Under the pieces are notes generated by a model that was not told the DNA's origin, made no database searches, and saw only the letters and a program-made list of their open reading frames with translations. The position numbers were made by a program, and so were the translations under genes. DNA of 64,000 bases. Origin: Octadecabacter arcticus 238 (GTDB taxonomy: Bacteria; Pseudomonadota; Alphaproteobacteria; Rhodobacterales; Rhodobacteraceae). Positions 37,701 to 45,584 of this stretch are shown here, piece after piece. The stretch is from contig NC_020908.1 of the NCBI RefSeq assembly GCF_000155735.2, positions 377,001-441,000 on the forward strand, given 5' to 3'. Each line of letters starts with the position of its first letter. The stretch's first letter is position 1.

Positions 37701-38897
37701 TATACTCCTGCGCCTGAATTGACCTGACGATTTTGGGCCTGCGATTCACTTCGTCGCATGGCCAAAGGCGGTTCAGTCTGTATTTTGAGTTTATGAGCAA
37801 GCAATACAAAACAGTCTCCTTATCCGACGAGCAGCGCATAGCACTTGAAGCGCTTTGCCGCCGCCGCAAAGTTGACGCCCTTGTTTGGAAACGGGCGCGC
37901 GCGTTTCTTCTTTTGGACGCAGGAGAAGACGCTGGAACGGTTTGCCGGATTTTGGATATTGGCCCGACAGTTTTGACGGAGTGGCGATTTGCCTTTGCCG
38001 GTGCGGGACTATCGTTTTTCGGTCTGAAGGACTACAGCCAGCGTCAGGGTCATTTGTCCGTCGTGCAAGAGCAGGCGGTGAGAGCCCATTTCACCGCGCA
38101 GCCTGCCCGCAATGCCGATGAGGTCTGTGCCTATGTTCTAGCCGAGTGCGACCAAAACTACAGCACGTCGGGAGCCGCCAAGCTGATGCGCCGCCTGGGG
38201 TTCGCGTATAAGAAACCACAATTGCTGCCTGCACAGGCCGATGAAGCCAAGCAGGCTGCGTTTATTGCCAAATATGAGGCCCTGATGAACGGGTTGGCCG
38301 CAGATGAGATGGTTGTCTTTTCGGACGCTGTCCACCCCGAACACCAGAGCCGCCCCGCCCATGGTTGGTTCCCCAAGGGACAAAAGACGGCCCTGAAGGC
38401 GACATCAGGGCGCAAGCGGCTCAACATTCAGGGCGCGCTTGACCTTGAGACTTTCCAGTTCACCTTTGTGGAAGGCGAGAAGATCAATGCCCAGACAACC
38501 CGACAGATGCTGGAAAAGTTGGAACGCAACAACCAAACCAAGACGGCCATCCACGTCTTTGTCGACAATGCCCGCTATCATCATGCCAAGATACTACAGC
38601 CATGGCTGGACAGCCCAGAACGTCGGGTGAAGTTGCATTTCTTGCCAGCATATGCCCCGCACCTCAACCCGATCGAGCGTCTTTGGGGTGTTATGCACAA
38701 ATGGGTCACCCACAATCGGCACTATGCAACGTTCAACCAATTCACAGAGGCCATTTTCGACTTCTTCCGCAAGACCCTGCCAGAAAAAGGGCCAGAGTTC
38801 CGCGACACCGTCACCGACAACTTCCGCGTCATATCGCTCAAGGAATACAAAGTGATTTGAGGGGAAAACCTCAGGTCAATTCAGGCGCGGGAGTATA
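37701..38897 (+). mobile_element. IS630-family element, copy 2
   Basis: 1193 bp between TA dinucleotides (37701-37702 and 38896-38897), with the same inverted repeats as copy 1 (ACTCCYGCGCCTGAATTGAC) and the opposite orientation. Its left neighbour is an integrase fragment and its right neighbour a tadG fragment. These do not join into one gene, so a deletion or rearrangement followed or accompanied insertion. Confidence 0.9.
37793..38860 (+). CDS. IS630-family transposase, copy 2
   Basis: DDE transposase of 355 residues, differing from copy 1 at only a few positions (for example DEMVVFSD for DEKVVFSD, VEGEKIN for VESEKIN, RVISLKEY for RVVLLKEY). It keeps the family Trp in LNPIERLWGVMHK that copy 1 has changed to Cys. 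All three catalytic acidic residues are present, so this is the more likely active source. Confidence 0.92.
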   Translation: MSKQYKTVSLSDEQRIALEALCRRRKVDALVWKRARAFLLLDAGEDAGTVCRILDIGPTVLTEWRFAFAGAGLSFFGLKDYSQRQGHLSVVQEQAVRAHFTAQPARNADEVCAYVLAECDQNYSTSGAAKLMRRLGFAYKKPQLLPAQADEAKQAAFIAKYEALMNGLAADEMVVFSDAVHPEHQSRPAHGWFPKGQKTALKATSGRKRLNIQGALDLETFQFTFVEGEKINAQTTRQMLEKLERNNQTKTAIHVFVDNARYHHAKILQPWLDSPERRVKLHFLPAYAPHLNPIERLWGVMHKWVTHNRHYATFNQFTEAIFDFFRKTLPEKGPEFRDTVTDNFRVISLKEYKVI

Positions 38898-39231
38898 CTA
38901 TTATCTGTATCCTGCCTATGAGGCCGGGCAAATCCCTTGGAATACCAACAACCTCGATTATGCCAACTACGTACAACCTGACTATTCCCTCGACCAAAGT
39001 GTTGTGAATGGCACTGAAGCCGACGCGCGCCTGTCAGACATTTGTGCGGCCGCCCGCGCACAAGGCGTCGTCATCTACACGGTTGCATTCGAAGCCCCTT
39101 CTGGTGGTCAGTCCGCACTGCAAGACTGCGCGAGTTCGCCCAGCCACCACTTTGACGTGAACGGAACAGACATCTCCTCTGCATTCTCAGCGATTGCCTC
39201 TGACATTCGCGCCCTGAAGCTAACGCAATAA
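38898..39231 (+). pseudogene. TadG-like pilus assembly protein, C-terminal remnant
   Basis: About 110 codons matching the C-terminus of the long VWA-containing Tad/Flp pilus assembly proteins of Rhodobacteraceae: YYYLYPAYEAGQIPW, ICAAARAQGVVIYTVAFEAP, DCASSPSHHFDVNG and the final SAFSAIASDIRALKLTQ. The 5' part is absent, cut at the IS630 copy 2 border. The downstream tadE starts 11 bases after the stop, as in intact loci. Confidence 0.8.
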
Positions 39232-39242
39232 GGAGCGGTGGC

Positions 39243-39662
39243 ATGACGTTCGCGATCAAAACACTGGCACGGTTCTTGCGGCTTTTCCGCAGGAACGAAG
39301 ACGGCAGCCCAACGGTGGAATTCGCTTTGATCTTCCTGCCATTTATCATTTTGCCCGTCTCGGGGTTTGAGCTCGGCCTGCTGATGACCCGCCACGTTAT
39401 GATGGAACGCGGTATTGATATGGCTGTGCGCGAAGTGCGCTTGAACACTGGTACGCCTGTCACCGAGTTGCAGTTTAAAACAATGATCTGCAACGCCGCT
39501 GCAATTTTACCCGAATGCATGACCAACCTGCGTCTGGAACTCCGCCCGATTGACCTGCGCCACTCGGGGGCGAATTCCGACAATTCCATCCCGCGTCGTG
39601 CGTCATGCACAAACCTCGACGAACCGTTCCAGCCAGCGCGGAACTTTGAAAGTGTTGGTTAA
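39243..39662 (+). pseudogene. TadE-like pilus assembly protein, 3' truncated
   Basis: The frame encodes 139 residues. The N-terminal TadE domain is clear: basic residues, then GSPTVEFALIFLPFIILPVS (residues 21-40) with the prepilin-like Glu after Val, and a hydrophobic helix. Full proteins of this type have about 180-200 residues; here homology stops near ARNFESVG, where the sequence changes into the integrase remnant on the other strand. A TTGGTT/AACCAA inverted repeat (39655-39670) marks the junction. The gene has probably lost its function together with tadG. Confidence 0.75.
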
Positions 39663-40322
39663 TCAACCAAGTTGGGCATGGAGTCGGGGTACGCCGGGGT
39701 AGGGATGCTGTCGCCAACGTCTCGCTTTCTAATGATTGCAATAGCTTCCACTGTGGCTTCCTGCAGTGCCCTTATGAGACGCGGCCAGCTTGATGACGCT
39801 TCTGCCAGATGCAGCTCAATATGGTCCCAGGTTAAAAACCTCTTCGGCTTCAGACCTTAAGAATACGTCGCGCTTCCCCCGTGCTAGGTTTGCTCGGGTG
39901 AATGCGTCCGACTCTTCAATGCCTGATTGGCGTTCTTCGAAGGTTGGCCGAGGTGTCTCGAAGAGTTGCGCAGAGTGATCTTCTGGATCGTAGAAGCCAT
40001 CAAGCCGAATATCTTCGTCTTCATCAAGCAGGTGATGCAGATAGGCTCTCTTCGTTCTGGCAATCTGATCTAAGGTTAATTCGGATAAGGCTGGCTTAGG
40101 AGCAGTTAGCTTTATGCCAGCCTGATCCCGCCGATGCTTAGCGAACAGCTTATCTACCCTGACAGCCTCGACTCGGACACGTTGGAGAGCTTCCCCTCTG
40201 TCTTTTGTCCTGAGTGAGAAGGTTTCCTCACGCTTTTCGTAAGAGTTGATGATGTCCTTGGGTACCACGGCGCGGTGATAGTAGGTCGCTCCACGGCGAT
40301 ATAATCGGGTGTGTCCAGTCAT
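39659..40322 (-). pseudogene. Tyrosine recombinase (integrase), N-terminal remnant
   Basis: N-terminal SAM-like arm-binding region of an island integrase: GHTRLYRRGATYYHRAVVPK (residues 3-22) and RTKDRGEALQRVRVEAVRVD. After EAEEVF the frame is shifted; the other frame continues with LTWDHIELHLAEASSSWPRL and RALQEATVEAIAIIRKRD, ending at a stop inside the tadE junction. The catalytic half is missing here, but a C-terminal remnant lies at 37457-37700. The gene starts about 100 bases from the 3' end of tRNA-Ala, the classical place for an integrase. The start ATG at 40322 is preferred over GTG at 40340. Confidence 0.8.
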
Positions 40323-40420
40323 TTTCTCAAGGTGCCTCACTGTAACACCTCACTGTAACAAGTCCGAAAAAGCTCCCATGAAATCAGTAAGTTATTGATA
40401 CTAGTTGCTGATTAGGGGAA

Positions 40421-40496
40421 TGGTGGAGCATAGCGGGATCGAACCGCTGACCTCCTGCATGCCATGCAGGCGCTCTCCCAGCTGAGCTAATGCCCC
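40421..40496 (-). tRNA. tRNA-Ala (anticodon GGC)
   Basis: A 76-base cloverleaf with encoded CCA. The acceptor stem pairs GGGGCAT with ATGCTCC, including the G3-U70 pair that identifies alanine tRNAs. The anticodon stem CCTGC/GCAGG closes the loop ATGGCAT with anticodon GGC, and the T arm has GGTTCGATCC. Its 3' end faces the integrase remnant, so it is the likely attachment site of a former genomic island. Confidence 0.95.
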
Positions 40497-40642
40497 TAAT
40501 AGTAGGGTGTCGTCGCCCGTTTGTGTGCTGCTGGCGCAGCGAGCGCGACGTGTTGCTGCTTACTAGGCAGCGGGGAGGGCGAGATCAAGAGATAATCCCG
40601 CCCTAAAACCGCAAAATTTCTTCAGGGCGTTAAGGCCTTGAT

Positions 40643-40969
40643 TTAGGAATCGTCGTCTGGTGCGGCGACATCAGCGATTTCGTCCAGCGGGACAGTATCG
40701 TCGTCCTCATCTTCCAGAACATCGTCGCCCAAATTTGTATCATCGTCGTCCTCATCATCGTCGAGCACGAGATCGTCGTCTTCCGCTTCTTCTTCCGTCG
40801 CCTTCGTCTGGGCGTCGGCAGCGTCCGCGACCATGGTGCGGGTCTTACCTGTGACCACAACAACGGTTTCACCCGTGTAGGGGCTGATGATCGGATCAGC
40901 GTTCAGGTCGTAGAACCGTTTTCCGGTGGTCGGGCAGAGGCGTTTAGTGCCCCACTCTTCCTTTGGCAT
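40643..40969 (-). CDS. FYDLN-acid family protein (TIGR02300)
   Basis: A 108-residue protein of unknown function, conserved in alphaproteobacteria. The family N-terminus is complete: KEEWGTKRLCPTTGKRFYDL (residues 3-22) followed by NADPIISPYTG. The C-terminal half is very acidic, with long Asp/Glu runs (residues 65-108). I chose the ATG at 40969, which has AGGAAG upstream; the family always begins close to this Met. It lies upstream of tRNA-Ala on the same strand. Confidence 0.9.
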   Translation of the reverse strand: MPKEEWGTKRLCPTTGKRFYDLNADPIISPYTGETVVVVTGKTRTMVADAADAQTKATEEEAEDDDLVLDDDEDDDDTNLGDDVLEDEDDDTVPLDEIADVAAPDDDS

Positions 40970-41076
40970 TTGATCTTCCTTCAACAGCGCAGGCCACTTG
41001 GCCGCATCGTCGCCAACTGCCATAAGGCACAAGTCGAGTCAAAGGCTATCGGCACGGGTAAATATGAAAGGCGGAT

Positions 41077-41766
41077 ATGGGACGTTTGATCCTTGAAGGC
41101 AACCCCCCTGTGGAGGTGCAGTTGCGCCGGTCTGCACAGGCGCGGCGGTTGTCGTTGCGAATATCGCGTCTGGACGGTCGCGCGACGTTGACGTTGCCAC
41201 ACCGCGTGCCGGAGCGCGAAGGCATGGCGTTCCTGCGTGACCGCGAAGAGTGGCTGCGCGCGCACATGGATGCGATTGAACCTGAGGTGCATGTGCGGAT
41301 CGGTGGGACGGTCCTGTTTCGCGGCGCTGAACTGGCGTTGGTGGCCGGTGACTTGAAGCGGGCGAGGCTGGCACAGGGCGCGTTGATGCTGCCTGATGAT
41401 CCAGAAAAAACAGGCAAACGTGTCGCAGCGTTCCTGAAATTGCAGGCGCGGGATGCTTTGGCCGATGCGTCTGATCGGTACTCGCAGGCTTTGGGCAAAC
41501 CCTACGGGCGGATCAGTTTGCGCGATACGAGGTCCCGCTGGGGGTCGTGTTCATCGGCGGGCGATCTGATGTATTCGTGGCGCCTTATAATGGCCCCGCC
41601 AGAGGTGCTCGACTACGTTGCAGCACACGAAGTTGCGCATTTGCAGCATATGGATCACAGCCCGCGATTTTGGGCTGCTGTCGAGCGGTTGTATCCCACG
41701 CACAAGACCTGTCGCACATGGTTGCGCACCCATGGTGGCGCGTTGCACCGTGTGCGTTTTGATTGA
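41077..41766 (+). CDS. YgjP/SprT-like metalloprotease family protein (DUF45)
   Basis: Cytoplasmic protein of 229 residues with the zinc-metallopeptidase motif HEVAHLQHMDH (HExxH, about residues 186-196) preceded by SLRDTRSRWGSCSS, the family signature. The N-terminal half is beta-rich with basic residues (RRSAQARRLSLRISRLDGR). Similar proteins occur next to restriction and other DNA-related genes, but their substrate is not established. It stands divergent from the FYDLN gene and 31 bases before the GntR gene. Confidence 0.88.
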   Translation: MGRLILEGNPPVEVQLRRSAQARRLSLRISRLDGRATLTLPHRVPEREGMAFLRDREEWLRAHMDAIEPEVHVRIGGTVLFRGAELALVAGDLKRARLAQGALMLPDDPEKTGKRVAAFLKLQARDALADASDRYSQALGKPYGRISLRDTRSRWGSCSSAGDLMYSWRLIMAPPEVLDYVAAHEVAHLQHMDHSPRFWAAVERLYPTHKTCRTWLRTHGGALHRVRFD

Positions 41767-41779
41767 CCTCCCGACGTGA

Positions 41780-41789
41780 TGTGATCACA
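41780..41789. promoter_or_regulatory. TGTGATCACA palindrome before the GntR gene
   Basis: A perfect 10-bp palindrome, set in a looser outer repeat (ACGT on both sides, 41774-41794). It ends eight bases before the ATG of the GntR gene, a position suited to autorepression. The same palindrome occurs in pairs before sucC and sdhC. Confidence 0.65.
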
Positions 41790-41797
41790 AACGTCCC

Positions 41798-42448
41798 ATG
41801 TTGATCCAATCTGAAGCAACCAAGCCGATGGGTGCCGCCCATGACCGTGTGTACCGCGCCCTTCGATCGCGCATTATGCACGGAGAAATCGACCCCGGGC
41901 AGGCGCTGACGCTGCGCGGGATCGGCAAGGAATTCGGGGTGTCGATGACCCCCGCGCGCGAAGCGGGGCGGCGGTTGGTGGCCGAGGGGGCTTTGTTTTT
42001 ATCGTCATCGGGGCGGGTCTCGACGCCGGAATTGTCCAATGAGCGGATCGAAGAACTTGCGACATTACGGGCTTTGTTGGAACCGGAGTTGGCGGCGCGG
42101 GCGTTGCCGCGCGCGCATTTGGCGCTGATTGATCGGCTGGAAGAAATCAATAATCGCGTGTCGTCGGTGATCGCGCGACAGGATGCACCGGGGTATATCC
42201 GGCTCAACCTCGAATTTCACCGGACGTTGTATTTAAGGGCCCAAGCGCCAGCCATGCTCGCCATGGCAGAGACGGTTTGGCTGCAACTTGGGCCCACGAT
42301 GTCCAAACTCTATGGTCGGTTGCGGCGAACAGAGCCGCCCCGAAACCACAAACTTATCCTCGCGGCGCTCAAGGCGGGGGATGAAGCGAGTTTGAAACTG
42401 GCCGTGCGTGCGGATGCGACGCAAGGCCTACGGATGCTAAAAGTCTAG
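41798..42448 (+). CDS. GntR-family regulator, FCD subgroup; candidate TCA-cycle regulator
   Basis: Regulator of 216 residues. The winged helix is clear (YRALRSRIMHGEIDPGQALT at about residues 19-38, then GIGKEFGVSMTPAREAGRRL), followed by an all-helical FCD effector domain with the metal-type residues in NLEFHRTLYLRA and NHKLILAALKAGD. FCD proteins bind organic acids such as pyruvate, lactate or citrate. The palindrome TGTGATCACA just before its start recurs before sucC and sdhC, so control of TCA genes is a reasonable hypothesis. Its stop overlaps that of the broken terB-like gene on the other strand. Confidence 0.88.
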   Translation: MLIQSEATKPMGAAHDRVYRALRSRIMHGEIDPGQALTLRGIGKEFGVSMTPAREAGRRLVAEGALFLSSSGRVSTPELSNERIEELATLRALLEPELAARALPRAHLALIDRLEEINNRVSSVIARQDAPGYIRLNLEFHRTLYLRAQAPAMLAMAETVWLQLGPTMSKLYGRLRRTEPPRNHKLILAALKAGDEASLKLAVRADATQGLRMLKV

Positions 42449-42620
42449 GTGGTCTGAACGATTTGCAGATGGACAGAAATCCGCGCCAGCGCACTGCGGA
42501 ATTGATCTGCACCGATGCGCATCCGCTGCGCCAGTTCTGACACCACCGCGTATTCATGGGGATGGATTTCACCATCTGCGACCGCGATATTAAGCGCTGC
42601 CTCAAGCACAATCTGGCGGT
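42445..42620 (-). pseudogene. TerB-like protein, C-terminal piece
   Basis: Read on the minus strand from 42620, the frame gives RQIVLEAALNIAVADGEIHP followed by HEYAVVSELAQRMRIG and ends in TAG at 42447-42445. This is the second TerB-like helical repeat of the protein whose N-terminus is at 45585-46184. It is cut from the rest by IS1595 copy 2, with the 8-bp target duplication CTGGCGGT on both sides restoring the frame when the element is removed. Confidence 0.85.
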
Positions 42621-43823
42621 CAAGGCTTATCCCTTTTAGTCCGGTTGCCCCACATGTTGACGCGGCGCAGAATCTTGCCCTTGTGGCTTTAGAGGCGGAT
42701 CGGATCAGTTTGTAACGTCTGGTGGGTTTATAGGGCGTGGCTTTTGCCGTGAACGAGGCCCTTCAGGCGCGCTGTTCAACAAAATCACGATATGTCGCTG
42801 GCCCGAGACCAACACCGATCCCCAGCAGCGTGTCGAAGGCGCTTCGCATGTGTCGCCGTCGGTTCCAGCGGAACACGAATTCGTCGAGATAGCGTTGTAG
42901 ATGGCACTTTCTGAGGCCGTGGAAGACGCCTTTTGCCCACGTTTTTAGGTTGGAGAACACGCGGTGGACCCAGTGGAGTATGTCGTGTGCCTTCTTGCCG
43001 CTGACGACCTTTGCCTCATGCGTGTTTGCAGGAGGATTTTCGTAACCGAGCCAGCCATCCGTGATGATGTGAGCGCCAGGCTCTACAGCCTGACCAATGA
43101 ACCCGTGCAGCGTCTTTGACGCGCCGTCGGGAATGTGTTTCATCCTGATACGGCGCGGATGTCCGTCACTTGATAACTCGACGGCACAGACGACAAACAT
43201 CTTTCCAACCGGGCTGCGCCCACCCTTTGGCCGGTCCTCGGGATCATGCCGGGACCGGAACGGCATCTCTGTTTCATCGATTTCGACAAGGTCTTTCAGG
43301 GGGTTGCGGTCAGGGTTGACCATCGACCGCCGCAGCTTTTGCAAGAGGAGGTCGCCGAGAAGCGCCATCGGTCCGAGCGACGATGGCGACCCGTCTTGTA
43401 GCTGCCAAGGCCAAGTTGCGCCTGAAGTTGCAGCGCTGACATGCCGTTGGAATGGCTGGTGATGATGTGCGCGGCAAGAAACCAAATTCGCAACGGCAAA
43501 TGGCTGCTGTGCATTACCGTGCCAGCCGTCACGGATGTCTGCCGTGCGCAACCGGCACATTCCCAAGTCGCGCGATTTCGCTTTAACGGCCAGCCCTTGC
43601 AGGTGCCACAGGAAGGACAGACGAAGCCCTCAGGCCAACGATGTTCCACCAGATAATGCGAACACGCTTCCTCATCAGAAAACCTGGCGTCGAACGCGGG
43701 GCGGGACATGGGTTTGTCGTTTTTCCATCTGGCTGGCATGGGAAGAACAATACCAGAACATTCTAGATTGGCAAGCCGCTTCGCACTACATCAGGTGCCG
43801 CCGGAGCAAAGGGGATAAGCCTT
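42621..43823 (-). mobile_element. IS1595-family element, copy 2
   Basis: 1203 bp, the same length as copy 1, with inverted repeats AAGGCTTATCCC at both ends. It is flanked by the 8-bp duplication CTGGCGGT (42613-42620 and 43824-43831). It interrupts the terB-like gene. Confidence 0.93.
42763..43739 (-). pseudogene. IS1595-family transposase in two frames, copy 2
   Basis: Same structure as copy 1: a zinc-ribbon N-terminal frame (43739 down) and a DDE core in another frame (to 42763), separated by the 42-base stretch with inverted repeats (about 43350-43391). A few residues differ from copy 1 (KKAHDI for KKARDI, LKTWAKG for LKTRAKG, VEQRA for VKQRA). LKTW is the more usual form in the family. 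Confidence 0.82.
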
Positions 43824-43898
43824 CTGGCGGTTTTTATCGGATAGATCCTGCCCGACCTGTTCGATATCGGACGGCGATGGATTGAGTTTACTTTCCAC
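43824..43898 (-). pseudogene. TerB-like protein, middle piece
   Basis: A short stretch between IS1595 copy 2 and the IS200 element. On the minus strand it reads FVESKLNPSPSDIEQVGQDL then SDKNRQ, in frame with the C-terminal piece across the IS1595 duplication. Its other border, with IS200, is placed only approximately. Confidence 0.75.
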
Positions 43899-43951
43899 AA
43901 ACGGGATTAAAGCCACCGGCTTCCAGCCGGTCCGCTTTAGCGTAATGTACT

Positions 43952-44020
43952 ATAATCTTCCCTCTCATTTTTAAGACCCTTACTGCTTCGCGGGGTCTTA
44001 AAAATGAGAGGGAAGATTAT
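43952..44020. repeat. 28-bp perfect hairpin over the tnpA ribosome binding site
   Basis: Arms 43952-43979 and 43993-44020 pair perfectly around a 13-base loop. The right arm contains the GAGGGA ribosome binding site and the first two bases of the tnpA start codon. In IS200 a comparable leader hairpin hides the ribosome binding site and blocks read-through from outside. Confidence 0.88.
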
Positions 44021-44371
44021 GATCTATTCCACAGGAAGCCATACCAAATTTTATCACCGATTTCACGTCGTCTGGACAACAAAATACCGATACAAAGTTA
44101 TGCGCGGTGAGATGCGTGAGCGTATCCGTGAAATCATTATCCAAACATGCCAAGAACTTGGCGTGCATATTGAGAAGGGCGTATTGTCGACCGATCACGT
44201 CCACATGTTCATATCGGTCCCGCCTCAGATAGCATTGTCAAAGGTGATGATGCGGATCAAGGGACGCTCGTCTTATAAGATACAGCGCGAGTTTCCCGAA
44301 CTGCGCAAACGGTACTGGGGCCAGCGGTTTTGGGCTCGCGGATTTTTCTCAACAACTAGCGGCAATGTCAC
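44019..44371 (+). pseudogene. tnpA: IS200 TnpA (Y1 transposase), 5' part
   Basis: The first 117 codons of a Y1-family transposase. The metal-binding HUH motif is in TDHVHMFISV (about residues 55-64), and HVVWTTKYRYKVM near residue 14 is typical. The catalytic Tyr lies beyond the break, in the 3' part. At 44372 the frame runs into the nested element; removing that element joins SGNVT to the continuation at 45507. Confidence 0.88.
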
Positions 44372-45506
44372 TGTGAATAAGTTCAGATAGATGTGAGTCA
44401 AAATTTTGTTGCCAAGATTTAGGCGACCTCGGAGACTGAGAATTGAAAGAAACCAGCTCACGAGGCCAATATGCAAATCATCGGACTGCACAAGAACGTT
44501 TATAAACTTTATGCTTGGGCGCGGACACAAGAATGTTTGGACGTGTACCGTATCAAATACGAAGGTCAGGTTCGGCAATGGGACGACTTACGTACAGAGG
44601 GCGTTTCTCTATCAAAGTGCGCTGAATTCGTCAGCATCTCGCGCGCGACATATTACCGTCACAAGCGTATTTTGAAGGATTTGGCGCAGGCAATCATACC
44701 GCCTTCAAAGGCTCCCAAACGCTGCAACAAGTCACAGTGGGGCGAGGCAGAAAAGCAATTGGTGCTTGAGGCCCGCCGCGACAATGAAACCTACGGTAAG
44801 GAGAAAATAGGGGCCATCTTGCGTCGCGACAAAAAGCAAACCATGAGCGATAGCACCGTGGGGCGCATTTTGAGCTTTCTAAGGAAAAAAGGCCTGATCA
44901 CACGATCAAGATCTGCGCCCCAAAAGCGCAAGCGTAATTTTTCCAAGGGGCATGCCAAGGGATGGAAATATAGGGATTACAAAGATATTGTGGTTGGCGA
45001 GCGTGTGCAGATCGATCATATGACTGCCACGAAGAACGGCGTCACGTGCAAACACTTTCAAGCCTGGGAGAGGTGTAGCAAGCATATCCACGCGCAAGTT
45101 TATTCGAATGCCACGGCACGCTCTGCCAAACGGTTTTTGCAAGAACTCGTGGAAATAGCTCCCTATAAGATCATCTCAATTCAAGTCGATGGCGGGTCTG
45201 AGTTTATGGCCGATTTTGAGACAGCGTGCGAACAGATGGAGATCCCGCTCATTGTGCTGCCGCCAGCAAGGCCAAAATACAACGGTGGTGTCGAGCGCGG
45301 TAACCGCACCTTCCGCGAAGAGTTCTATGCATGTCGTGATCTCATTGCCGACAGCATAGGAGCGATGCGGTTTGAACTTCGAAAAGCCGTCGATAAATAC
45401 AACACATTCAGGCCTCATCATGCCTTGAAAGGCAAGACACCAATGGAGTAAATTCGAATCACTCAGGCCAAAGTCGTGTGAGTCTCAAAACACCTGAACC
45501 TATACA
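44372..45506 (+). mobile_element. Nested IS with rve-type transposase (IS481/IS3-like)
   Basis: 1135 bp beginning with TGT and ending with ACA. The ends share an imperfect inverted repeat (TGTGAATAAGTTCAG against, reversed, TGTATAGGTTCAG). A two-base repeat AC flanks it. Its removal restores the IS200 tnpA frame exactly. The family assignment is uncertain between IS481 and IS3 groups. Confidence 0.8.
44471..45451 (+). CDS. rve-type transposase of the nested IS
   Basis: A 326-residue transposase with an N-terminal helix-turn-helix (GVSLSKCAEFVSISRATYYR, about residues 45-64) and an integrase core: Asp in VQIDHMTATK, Asp in IQVDGGSEFM and Glu in REEFYACRD. The frame ends in TAA after KTPME, where relatives have a Tyr codon; the next codons (IRITQAKVV, then a stop) look like the original tail. 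So a nonsense change has probably removed about ten residues. Confidence 0.85.
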   Translation: MQIIGLHKNVYKLYAWARTQECLDVYRIKYEGQVRQWDDLRTEGVSLSKCAEFVSISRATYYRHKRILKDLAQAIIPPSKAPKRCNKSQWGEAEKQLVLEARRDNETYGKEKIGAILRRDKKQTMSDSTVGRILSFLRKKGLITRSRSAPQKRKRNFSKGHAKGWKYRDYKDIVVGERVQIDHMTATKNGVTCKHFQAWERCSKHIHAQVYSNATARSAKRFLQELVEIAPYKIISIQVDGGSEFMADFETACEQMEIPLIVLPPARPKYNGGVERGNRTFREEFYACRDLIADSIGAMRFELRKAVDKYNTFRPHHALKGKTPME

Positions 45507-45575
45507 ACTGACGCTGTCATACTTCAGTATCTTGAATTACATTCAAAAAGGGAACCTACCGGCGTCAGCCGGTAG
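45507..45575 (+). pseudogene. tnpA: IS200 TnpA, 3' part
   Basis: 22 codons, reading TDAVILQYLELHSKREPTGV and SR before TAG. It continues the 5' part at 44019-44371 and contains the Tyr (LQYLE) of the Y1 active site. The stop lies in the right subterminal hairpin of IS200. Confidence 0.85.
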
Positions 45576-45584
45576 TCGTTCAGT

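Noticed and set aside
40421..40496. A second attachment site (repeat of the tRNA-Ala 3' end) that would define the island
   Set aside because: I did not find a copy of the tRNA 3' end elsewhere in the window; the other border is probably outside or lost.
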